Positions 16,684 through 24,555 of a stretch of 42,844 bases of DNA are shown here, piece after piece. Below the pieces are notes generated by a model. The model was not told where the DNA came from. It did not search any database and worked only from the letters and a program-made list of their open reading frames with translations. The position numbers and the translations under genes were made by a program. Position 1 is the stretch's first letter; each line of letters starts with the position of its first letter. The stretch is taken from the NCBI GenBank assembly GCA_002729235.1, contig PBTY01000061.1:5738-48581 (forward strand), given 5' to 3'. The DNA comes from Rickettsiales bacterium (GTDB lineage Bacteria > Bacteroidota > Bacteroidia > Cytophagales > Cyclobacteriaceae).

Positions 16684-18228
16684 ATGAAGTACTGGATATT
16701 TCTTACAATTCTCTTCTGCACTCAAAGTGTGTTCAGCCAACGTTTCTTAGTTAAACTTAAACAGAAGGATGTTTTCATAGCTAATGAAGATATTTCGTTC
16801 CAGGCATTCCTTACTGAATCATATCCTTATTCTCCTATTAACCAGGAAGAAATCATTAAAGCCGAGATCAAGGATCAGAATGGAAAGTTGCTCATCGAAA
16901 ATCTATTCTATTTAAAAAACGGTTATCTAGAAAATAGCTTATCTATTCCGGAGAAATTTAAAAGTGGCACCTATAAGTTAACGCTCAGTCTTTTGTCCAA
17001 CCCTGCCATGTCTAACAGCTTTGAATTACCGTTAATCGATTTTTCTGATCTCAGTGAGACCTACTTTGAGGTTGTTCAATTGAATGTAGGTTCACAATCC
17101 AAATGTTTGAGCCGAACATACATTGATGACAATAGGATTGCTATAAATACAGCGGATTTAGAAAATCAAGTTGCCACCATCAAAATCCAGAATGATCAAT
17201 TAGAGTTGTTATTTCAGAAATCGCTGCTCATTTCTGATTCGATCACCTATTTTGAAACATCCACCGAATTGGAGAATCAAAGTTTAATTACTATTGAATT
17301 GTACAACAGTACTCAGAATCTAATTCATCGTGAAAAGCAATTCATTGAGGTTCCGAAAAATCTGGATGTTTTTACTAAGTTAACATACCAAAACAGATTG
17401 GAATTTCTAAAAGAGTTAGAATACTCAGGTGTAGTTTATGACAATTGTATTCCTACATGGAGTCAAGAAGCTACTGAAGAAACCAAGCCTTTCCGAATCC
17501 AAGGTGAACTAGTTGATGTTGAAAATCCAGAAAATTATTTCATTTCATTCTTTTCGGAGCCAGCAATCATTAACTACAGTCGCGTTACCGAAGATGGTTT
17601 GTTTGAGATTGATTCCTTCAATGTACTAGACAACTCCAAACTTTCAATTAACCTAATTGAAAGATCAACATTTCAGAAGATTGATAACTTTAACTATACT
17701 CTTCTCTACAAACCTTTTGTAATTGAAGAGGAAAATTATGGATTCAATCCAAAACCACTTCCTATTGAGATTAAAAAGGACATACTGTCATTGAAAGAGA
17801 CCATTGCCGAAACTTACTTTGGTTCTTCTAATGTAGACAAGGCAATTGTAGAAACTCAATTAGTTCCAGATGAAGAATATGATCCTTCAGAGTACCCCTC
17901 ATATGAAAATATGGCAGTAACAATTAAAGAATTAGTTGGTAAGAAAAAGATGAGAAAACAGAAAGGGGTTTACTCGATTTATCTTCTTAATCGATTTAAC
18001 AACATGTTTTTTAATCGATCACCATTGATTATAGTAGATGACATGGTAGGCGTCTCCTTGGAAGAGCTTTGGACAATAAACCCTGCAACAGTCACAGGGA
18101 TTGAAGTATTCCATAACTCGGTATCCAATATAAAGACCTTTGGAGAGCTTGCAACTTATGGTGTGATCAAGGTGAACACTAACGGCAACAAATTCAATCA
18201 ATCAATTACTATTGACGGTGTGGATTGA
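16684..18228 (+). CDS. Secreted protein with macroglobulin-like N-terminus and TonB-plug-like C-terminus
   Basis: 514 residues, last gene of the operon. Signal peptide 1-18 (SVFS/QRF). Residues ~20-115 look like an MG2-type beta-domain (KQKDVFIANEDISFQAFLTE, then SGTYKLTLSL). Residues ~420-510 resemble a TonB plug without a barrel: SPLIIVDDMVGVSLEEL, then NPATVTGIEVFHNSVS and TYGVIKVNTNG match the plug pattern of VDG, INP-x-DIESIEVLK and YG-x-GVI. A barrel is absent and the protein simply ends after the plug-like region. Similar MG-plus-plug architectures occur in Bacteroidota near TonB receptors. A role in assisting or modulating the neighbouring receptor is inference. A bidirectional terminator follows. 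Confidence 0.72.
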   Translation: MKYWIFLTILFCTQSVFSQRFLVKLKQKDVFIANEDISFQAFLTESYPYSPINQEEIIKAEIKDQNGKLLIENLFYLKNGYLENSLSIPEKFKSGTYKLTLSLLSNPAMSNSFELPLIDFSDLSETYFEVVQLNVGSQSKCLSRTYIDDNRIAINTADLENQVATIKIQNDQLELLFQKSLLISDSITYFETSTELENQSLITIELYNSTQNLIHREKQFIEVPKNLDVFTKLTYQNRLEFLKELEYSGVVYDNCIPTWSQEATEETKPFRIQGELVDVENPENYFISFFSEPAIINYSRVTEDGLFEIDSFNVLDNSKLSINLIERSTFQKIDNFNYTLLYKPFVIEEENYGFNPKPLPIEIKKDILSLKETIAETYFGSSNVDKAIVETQLVPDEEYDPSEYPSYENMAVTIKELVGKKKMRKQKGVYSIYLLNRFNNMFFNRSPLIIVDDMVGVSLEELWTINPATVTGIEVFHNSVSNIKTFGELATYGVIKVNTNGNKFNQSITIDGVD

Positions 18229-18254
18229 TTACGACGATGAGACCATATAAGTAA

Positions 18255-18286
18255 AAAAAAGCTGTGTTTTTCAACACAGCTTTTTT
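18255..18286. terminator. Bidirectional terminator between the haloperoxidase operon and the minus-strand lipoprotein genes
   Basis: An 8-bp GC-containing stem (18261-18268 GCTGTGTT with 18273-18280 AACACAGC, 4-base loop) is flanked by an A run at 18253-18260 and a T run at 18281-18286. It can therefore stop transcription from both directions between the convergent operons. Confidence 0.9.
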
Positions 18287-18293
18287 ATTGTAA

Positions 18294-18707
18294 CTAATTC
18301 TTCGTGCCCCTAAATTCCTCTCCAGTGTCGTAAATACTAAAGCCTAAGATAGCAGGTGTAACTGCAACATCTGTCGCTAGAGACACTCCTGAGCTAATGT
18401 CAGACGTTATAATCGATCCTAAATTGACCAATAAACCTGTTTCAAAAGGTGAAAAAATATCTGAATTATTGACTGCTTCAACTTTAATCCTATCGTTGGC
18501 TAGTCTAGATATTAACACAGTAACATCATAAGTTGTGTCTGTCTCGTCAATCACATAGTATCCATCATAACTTCCCTCAACTAACAATGCAATATTCTCC
18601 CCTTCTTCTTCCTTACAGCTAATAAATGAATATGCAATTACGAATATTGCAAATATCATAAACAAGTGATTCCTCTTACTTGAAACTAAGCTCTCTGACT
18701 TTCCCAT
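18294..18707 (-). CDS. Small hypothetical lipoprotein
   Basis: 137 residues from the longest start; I do not recognise the family. A hydrophobic segment (FMIFAIFVIAYSFISC) ends in a Cys followed by KEEEGE, typical of a Bacteroidota lipoprotein with an acidic surface-export-like stretch. The rest is a predicted small beta-domain (SYDGYYVIDETDTTYDVTVLISR...), of the kind seen in short lipocalin-like or DUF-type lipoproteins. The long start overlaps the upstream gene by 32 bp. An alternative ATG at 18659 would remove the overlap but leaves an N-region with no positive charge, so I keep 18707 with reservation. It is last in the minus-strand run after the ASPIC/UnbV paralog 2 and ends at the shared terminator. 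Confidence 0.62.
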   Translation of the reverse strand: MGKSESLVSSKRNHLFMIFAIFVIAYSFISCKEEEGENIALLVEGSYDGYYVIDETDTTYDVTVLISRLANDRIKVEAVNNSDIFSPFETGLLVNLGSIITSDISSGVSLATDVAVTPAILGFSIYDTGEEFRGTKN

Positions 18708-21700
18708 TATTATCTACTATTTCAACTTTAATTACTCCTGATGGAACCATAATTGTCGGTTCAGATTGAGATAAATAACCTCCATTTCGAACTATCCCTT
18801 TAGTAATTTGTCCTTGATCATAAATTAATTTGTATTCAATATCGTTTGATTCAAATTTCAAAAGATTTCCAGATCTGGCATTTTCAAAGGCCAATAATTT
18901 ATCACTATTTTGAGCAGCTAAAAACACTTCTTTATCTGCTATGGTCACTTTAACCAAACTTTTTCCATCTCCTTTTACTACAAAATTAGTCAATCCGTTG
19001 GGAACATTTCGGAATGTCCCATCCCCATTTCCCAGAGCGACAAACCCAGAGCCAGCATCCATATAACCTCCTATTACATCAGAAGTATATTCATTACCAA
19101 TGGCAATTAAATCCAAATTTGAGTCATCATCTATATAAGTCGCCATCATCCCATAGATCGGCGACAATTGTAGTTGTGAATTGAGAGGTTTTAAGGTGTA
19201 ACGCCCTTCCTCGTTTCTAAGAATAGAATTAGAGAATGTATAACTACTCAAATGATAAACACCCTTTAGCTCCTCTTGAGTAAAATATTCATCAAAAGTT
19301 GCGTTCGCAAATTTCTCATAATTAGGAAATTTCTTTCTCATCATTTTCAATTGTTCCACAAGAACGTCTAAAGACCATTTAGAGTATCTCTTACCCTGAA
19401 TGTATTGTGTAATAATAGGATCTATTTTCCCATTTCCATCAAAATCCTTTGCAAACACTTCTACGGGTTCAGTTTTGCTAGGATGATACTGGTTATTTTC
19501 GCCGAGATTTCCGAGGACATAGTCAATATCCCCATCATTATCAAAATCCCCTGCACTAATAGAGTTCCACCAACCATTTGAATATTCATTAATGTAATTG
19601 GAGCTGACATCCTCGAAGGCCCCTTTATTGTTTTTAACAAAAGTTATCGGCATCCATTCTCCCACGAGAATTAGATCTGACCAACCATCCTCATCAAAAT
19701 CAGTCCATATTGCATCTGTAACGAGACCGTTTCTATGAAAAACTTCTCCTTTTTCATTACCAAACGTAGTAAATGTATTGTCACCGTTATTTTCTAAAAT
19801 ATAACTAGTAGATGGGTAAGGATAAAAACCTGGCGCCAATCGACCACCTACGAATAAATCAATATCACCATCCTTATCAAAATCGAATGGTCTAATAACA
19901 CTTCCTGACTGATTAATATCTGGTAAAGACCCTTCTGCTAATTCGAAATTACCATTACCGTCATTTATATATAATCTATCCTGATAGTATGGGTCTTCAC
20001 GTGCTACATCATTACCTCCACTGACTACATATAAATCGAGATCTCCATCGTTATCACTATCAAACAACGAAACACCCATATCTTCTTTGAAATAATCATC
20101 TTGAAGAATTTCCTCTTCACTGAATGTCGTAGATTTACTTTGTCTTAAAATCCTGATTGATTCTCCAGCAGCACCTCCTATAAGAACATCACTATCCCCG
20201 TCACCATCAATATCTCCAACTGACATACCAGGTCCCATTCTAGAAAACATATGAGGCAATAATGGATCACTTTTAAAATCTATCTTATTTAATTCTTTAT
20301 GTTGATAATTGATATCTAGAGCTTCATTGAGCTGACTAAACAACTTAGGTCTCTCTGGAGAAATGTATTGATTCAGAACCTCCCCTTCAAATGTTAATTC
20401 AGAATTAAATGGAGGATTAATTACTTTTTCATACATCATATCAGGCCAAATCACACATACTGAATCCACAATATTTTGATCGCCTAATCCAAAAATTATT
20501 TCATCCGTTACAGATGATTGAAATCCCCTATATGGATTTACTCTTCGATATTGCACTACTCCATCACTATACAATAATACCTTAGCGCCAATATTGATAT
20601 AGTTTCTTTTTAGCTTCACTTTTAGATAGTTATTATAATCGGAGGCTTTGCCTTCATATAAAAAGGCTTTTTGACCAATATTACTAACTACCAAATCCAT
20701 GTCTCCATCATTGTCTAAATCTGCGTATGCAGCACCATTAGAATAACTTTCAGGTGTACTTGCCCATATATCTCGTTTATCGTCAAAAGTTAAATCACCA
20801 GTATTTTCATAGAAAAAGTTCTTCAACTTAGCACCTCCTAAATTGCTCAATGCTGTTATTAAATTTTGTTTGGCTTCAGGAGTCCTGAGCATCTCTTGTT
20901 TCATTCGATATACTATAAAATCTCTATCAGTTATATCCCTTTTGAACCCATTAGAAATAAACAAATCTTGAAGTCCATCAAGATTGATGTCGATGAATAA
21001 TGGAGCCCAACTCCAATCGGTAGCATAAACCCCTGCTAATTGCCCCACTTCACTATAACCATACTGACCACCCATTTGAAGGTTATTTCTCATGAATTGT
21101 TCATTGTAACCCGCGTTTAACGTAGTATAAAAGAGTTCAAGATTAAGCGGGCCAATTAATTTTTGTCGGCGATATTGATCCTCAGGTAGCATATCTAAAA
21201 CCATTACATCAGCAAGACCGTCATTATTAAAATCTCCAAAATCATGGCCCATTGAAAAATTGCTGGTGTGTTTGAAGTAATCCTTTGCTGACTCCTTGAA
21301 CGTTCCATTCTGTTGGTTGATGTAGATATAGTCGTCAAAATAATAGTCATTAGTAACCGTGACATCCATCCATCCATCGTTATTAATATCTTCAATACCA
21401 AGACCTAAACTATACCCTTCATATAGTATTCCTGCTTTTTTACTGATATCAAAGAACTTACCATCAATATTTTCATATAGTCGATCATTACTTACAGATG
21501 CCCCTGAAGAATCAACCGGAGATATTCTTTTATCACCAAAGGAGTTGTGATGATTGATAACAAATAAATCCAAATCATTGTCTTTGTCGAAATCAAAAAA
21601 AGCAGCGTGCGTGCTATAGTCCAGATCGGTTAATCCACGTTCGATTGACTCATCAACAAATGTTCCATCCTGTTGATTGATGTATAACCTGTTTCGACGT

Positions 21701-22143
21701 AGGTTATCTGGCACTAAGCCAGAGTAACACACAAATAGATCATCATAGCCATCATTATTAATATCTACTACGGCAACTCCAGTAGCCCATCCAGGACCTT
21801 CAATACCAGCCGAATTAGATACATCTTTGAATTTTAACTCTCCCTGATTGATATACAAAGCATTATTTTGTTGATTACCTGTAAAAAAAATATCCTGAAG
21901 ACCATCATTATTAAAGTCACCGATACCAACACCACCACCATTGTAACAGTATTCGTAATCAATGACATTCACTGTGTCGTTTTCCATTATTTCATTGGAA
22001 AACATAATCCCTGAGCTATCAGATGAAATTAATTTTAACACCTCTGAAGAATTGGTCGACTCTATTGCGTTCTGTTCACAACCGATTAAGATTGATCCGA
22101 TTAGAGTAAAAAATGAACCGATGTTATAAGTGTAAAATCGCAT
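18676..22143 (-). CDS. FG-GAP/VCBS repeat lipoprotein with ASPIC/UnbV domain (paralog 2)
   Basis: 1155 residues. Lipobox LIGC at 19-22, then EQNAIES. About thirteen Ca-binding-type motifs (DFNNDGLQD, DINNDGYDD, DLDNDGDMD, DSDNDGDLD, DFDGNGKID and others) build two propeller regions around an ASPIC/UnbV segment (IGAKVLLYSDGVVQYRRVNP, RGFQSSV, WPDMMY). Colinear along its length with the 1083-residue protein at 8317-11568. Shared blocks include GGGVGIGDFNNDG, MGHDFGDFNNDG, QLAGVYATDWSW and LLPHMFSRMGP. It lies downstream of the SusC-SusD-lipoprotein genes but behind a terminator, and overlaps the small lipoprotein gene at its 3' end. Surface exposure is likely; the ligand is unknown. Confidence 0.85.
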   Translation of the reverse strand: MRFYTYNIGSFFTLIGSILIGCEQNAIESTNSSEVLKLISSDSSGIMFSNEIMENDTVNVIDYEYCYNGGGVGIGDFNNDGLQDIFFTGNQQNNALYINQGELKFKDVSNSAGIEGPGWATGVAVVDINNDGYDDLFVCYSGLVPDNLRRNRLYINQQDGTFVDESIERGLTDLDYSTHAAFFDFDKDNDLDLFVINHHNSFGDKRISPVDSSGASVSNDRLYENIDGKFFDISKKAGILYEGYSLGLGIEDINNDGWMDVTVTNDYYFDDYIYINQQNGTFKESAKDYFKHTSNFSMGHDFGDFNNDGLADVMVLDMLPEDQYRRQKLIGPLNLELFYTTLNAGYNEQFMRNNLQMGGQYGYSEVGQLAGVYATDWSWAPLFIDINLDGLQDLFISNGFKRDITDRDFIVYRMKQEMLRTPEAKQNLITALSNLGGAKLKNFFYENTGDLTFDDKRDIWASTPESYSNGAAYADLDNDGDMDLVVSNIGQKAFLYEGKASDYNNYLKVKLKRNYINIGAKVLLYSDGVVQYRRVNPYRGFQSSVTDEIIFGLGDQNIVDSVCVIWPDMMYEKVINPPFNSELTFEGEVLNQYISPERPKLFSQLNEALDINYQHKELNKIDFKSDPLLPHMFSRMGPGMSVGDIDGDGDSDVLIGGAAGESIRILRQSKSTTFSEEEILQDDYFKEDMGVSLFDSDNDGDLDLYVVSGGNDVAREDPYYQDRLYINDGNGNFELAEGSLPDINQSGSVIRPFDFDKDGDIDLFVGGRLAPGFYPYPSTSYILENNGDNTFTTFGNEKGEVFHRNGLVTDAIWTDFDEDGWSDLILVGEWMPITFVKNNKGAFEDVSSNYINEYSNGWWNSISAGDFDNDGDIDYVLGNLGENNQYHPSKTEPVEVFAKDFDGNGKIDPIITQYIQGKRYSKWSLDVLVEQLKMMRKKFPNYEKFANATFDEYFTQEELKGVYHLSSYTFSNSILRNEEGRYTLKPLNSQLQLSPIYGMMATYIDDDSNLDLIAIGNEYTSDVIGGYMDAGSGFVALGNGDGTFRNVPNGLTNFVVKGDGKSLVKVTIADKEVFLAAQNSDKLLAFENARSGNLLKFESNDIEYKLIYDQGQITKGIVRNGGYLSQSEPTIMVPSGVIKVEIVDNNGKVRELSFK

Positions 22144-22163
22144 ATATTGAGTTGTCTTAAAAC

Positions 22164-22196
22164 AAAAAAAGTACCGACTTTCATCGGTACTTTTTT
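22164..22196. terminator. Strong hairpin terminator between the SusCD-lipoprotein genes and UnbV paralog 2
   Basis: GTACCGA (22171-22177) pairs with TCGGTAC (22184-22190) around a 6-base loop, with seven A before (22164-22170) and six T after (22191-22196). On the minus strand this gives a GC-containing stem followed by a T run, ending transcripts that come from 27.6 kb. The stem ends 28 bases before the paralog 2 start, leaving little room for an independent promoter. Confidence 0.88.
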
Positions 22197-22214
22197 ATTA
22201 ATGTGAATTATCTA

Positions 22215-23030
22215 TTAAAGCGCTTCTAAAGTCGCTACATAACCTCCACCAAAGTCGATGGTAACAGAAGTTCCCGCGGTGATAGAGAAACCAGCTTCAG
22301 AATTAGCAAGACCAGCAGCATCCCAGAAAGGATCAATGTCTCTAATACTAATTGTTGCTGCATCCAATAATGCCCAAGGACTCCATACTTCACCTTCAAC
22401 TGATACTGGTGACTGGTAAGAATCCGGCTCATCACATACAGACGCGCCTTCAGCTCTTATCAATTCTCCAGTTTTAAGGAAAGTGAATACATCATCAGTA
22501 CCACATGCTGCCTGGAATCCCCAGATATTACCGTCACCAGGATAATCATATCCTGTAACCACCCAGCTGTTAGCTATTAGATCGATGAATTCAGTCAAGA
22601 CTCCATCAACTGTAGTGCTCACAACAGTAGGTCCTGAAGACCAATATAGGTAAGGTGTATTTACCGTACTAGACCAGTTTCTCAAGTTACCAGCAGCAAC
22701 ACTGAAGTAAACTTGTCCACAACAAGTCGCTTCACCTAGATCTGAAGCAGAATACCCCATATCAGTGGCTGTTACACTTACCATACCGCTTGCATCTGTA
22801 GTTGCTGTTGCAACTACATTAGCTTCGTTTATATAATCATCAGCAGATAAGAAGAAACTAACTACCGCTCCAGAAACTGGAGAACCAGCAGCGTCAAATA
22901 CTTCTATATCTAATCTTGGATCGCCAACAGATGTTTCACGAGCCTGGTTTACTTTGTCCGCATCTACACACGAGAAAGCAACCGCCCCAAACACTAGCAA
23001 ACTAAGAAGTTGTTTTATGTTCATTTTCAT
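22215..23030 (-). CDS. Lipoprotein with Ig/transthyretin-like N-domain and lipocalin-like C-domain
   Basis: 271 residues; no named family recognised. Lipoprotein signal FSC (Cys21), then VDADK. Residues ~38-115 look like a Big_1/transthyretin-like sandwich (LDIEVFDAAGSPVSGAVVSF, then ATTDASGMVSVTATDMGY), followed by CCGQVYFSV. Residues ~150-271 start NSWVVTGYDYPGDGNIWGF and contain CGTDDVFTFLKTGELI and a later Cys in SVCDEP, a layout like short lipocalin-type lipoproteins. It follows SusD by 22 bp and ends just before a strong terminator. It is probably the third component of the SusCD surface complex, which often includes an extra substrate-binding lipoprotein (inference). Confidence 0.72.
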   Translation of the reverse strand: MKMNIKQLLSLLVFGAVAFSCVDADKVNQARETSVGDPRLDIEVFDAAGSPVSGAVVSFFLSADDYINEANVVATATTDASGMVSVTATDMGYSASDLGEATCCGQVYFSVAAGNLRNWSSTVNTPYLYWSSGPTVVSTTVDGVLTEFIDLIANSWVVTGYDYPGDGNIWGFQAACGTDDVFTFLKTGELIRAEGASVCDEPDSYQSPVSVEGEVWSPWALLDAATISIRDIDPFWDAAGLANSEAGFSITAGTSVTIDFGGGYVATLEAL

Positions 23031-23052
23031 AATTTGATCGAATTAAGATTGA

Positions 23053-24537
23053 TTAATTACTTGCTTCAAGACCTCCAAATGAGTAGATCTCAACACCTAA
23101 AAGGGTCAATTCACCACCAGGAACAGGAAGCTGAGTGAAAGCACCCTCTCTTAACCAGCCATCCCAATGTCTACCTTCAGCCAATTCACGGCCTCCCCAG
23201 GTGTTAAGCAATTCAATTATTCTTTCGTACTTAACAGCATCTAATAAAACAGCATCAGTTTCAGATCCAGTCAAAGCAGAAAGTCCACCTCTACCTACTC
23301 TTGTAAGGTTGATTAAAGAAGCTGCCTCTGTTTTACTGCCACCTGATCTGATTAATGCTTCAGCTCTCATTAGATCGCTTTCAGCTTTTTTGAATTTAGG
23401 CATTGGTACACCTGCAAAATCATATGCATTCGGAATATATCTGTTATGCACATAATTGGAGAATCTATACGTTCCTCTATCGATTGGGAAAAAGATAGAA
23501 GATCTGTAAAGAAAATCAGTAGTCATTCTATTGTCGCTTGAATTCAATGGAGGTAGACTCGTTCCATCTGCATTCGGGAATTCAGATGGATAAGAAGGGT
23601 CTATCATGTTCAATACCTTCTGATCCACTCTAGCCCAAGTGTTCGCAGCATTACCATTGGCAAGTGCTCCTCCACCTACTCCCTTCACATCATCAAACCA
23701 TAAGTTGTTATCTCCTATAGGAGCAAAGTCATAACTAAGAGCATTATTAGTAAGGGAAACAACTTTAGCCCAGTCTACATCAGCCACCTCACCAGGAGTA
23801 CGAGGATGATAAGTCAATGCCATCGCTGCAAGGTGATTTGCCAATTCTCCCAATTGATCACTTGTCAATGCTAGGCCATTGATATATGACGCAGGCATCG
23901 TAAAAGTGTTGGAAAAGGATGTTGACGCACATGCTTCTAGTTTAGCTACTGCAAAATCTCTCATCTCCGCCGCAGTGGAGAATGTTTCAGCTCCCAAAGT
24001 ACCTAGATCAGTCTCAGAGTCCGCAATGAAGCCTCTATCGTATAAGATTGAAAGCTGTGCATGACCTGCTCCAATTAAGAATTGAGAAACAGCAGTCAAC
24101 ATTGCAGTCTGATCAACACCATTAACAGTTACCGGCAAATTCTCCGGGTTTGATAAGAATCTTTCGATATCAATACCACTTGAAATTGCAGAATAGTAGT
24201 TGTTATATGCCGTACTGATAGCAGCTCCGTCATTCGACGTAAGTGAGTTATCAATAGCAATTGGCGGCTGCCAGGAGAAATTACGAATTCCAAAGTTACC
24301 CCAAGAACAGGTTAACATGTCCGCATTACATGCCCATGCTACCCCTGTATTTACAGTAGACTGAGCCTGCCACCAGGACACAAATGCTCCACCAGGAATG
24401 TTTGTTAAATCTTCAGGACTAGCCAATACATCATCAAAGTCTGGCTCGTTGAAGTTTTCAACTTCCAAGTCCGCACACGCGTTGATAGTAACGGTGAGTG
24501 CGAGTAATATGATTAAATTAATTTTATTCATTTTCAT
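23053..24537 (-). CDS. SusD/RagB-family nutrient-binding outer-membrane lipoprotein
   Basis: 494 residues. Lipobox INAC (Cys21) followed by ADLEVENFNEPDFDDVLASP, a typical SusD opening. The middle and end have the family's helical TPR-like features: FKKAESDLMRAEALIRSGG, ASLINLTRVGRGG and KYERIIELLNTWGGRELAEGRHWDGWLREGAF. SusD proteins cap the SusC barrel on the cell surface and bind the substrate. The gene lies 18 bp downstream of susC and 22 bp upstream of the small lipoprotein gene, so the three are one operon. The sequence gives no reliable clue to the substrate: no glycoside hydrolase, sulfatase or peptidase of an obvious utilisation locus is adjacent. Confidence 0.92.
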   Translation of the reverse strand: MKMNKINLIILLALTVTINACADLEVENFNEPDFDDVLASPEDLTNIPGGAFVSWWQAQSTVNTGVAWACNADMLTCSWGNFGIRNFSWQPPIAIDNSLTSNDGAAISTAYNNYYSAISSGIDIERFLSNPENLPVTVNGVDQTAMLTAVSQFLIGAGHAQLSILYDRGFIADSETDLGTLGAETFSTAAEMRDFAVAKLEACASTSFSNTFTMPASYINGLALTSDQLGELANHLAAMALTYHPRTPGEVADVDWAKVVSLTNNALSYDFAPIGDNNLWFDDVKGVGGGALANGNAANTWARVDQKVLNMIDPSYPSEFPNADGTSLPPLNSSDNRMTTDFLYRSSIFFPIDRGTYRFSNYVHNRYIPNAYDFAGVPMPKFKKAESDLMRAEALIRSGGSKTEAASLINLTRVGRGGLSALTGSETDAVLLDAVKYERIIELLNTWGGRELAEGRHWDGWLREGAFTQLPVPGGELTLLGVEIYSFGGLEASN

Positions 24538-24555
24538 TTTGCTAACGATTTGTTG

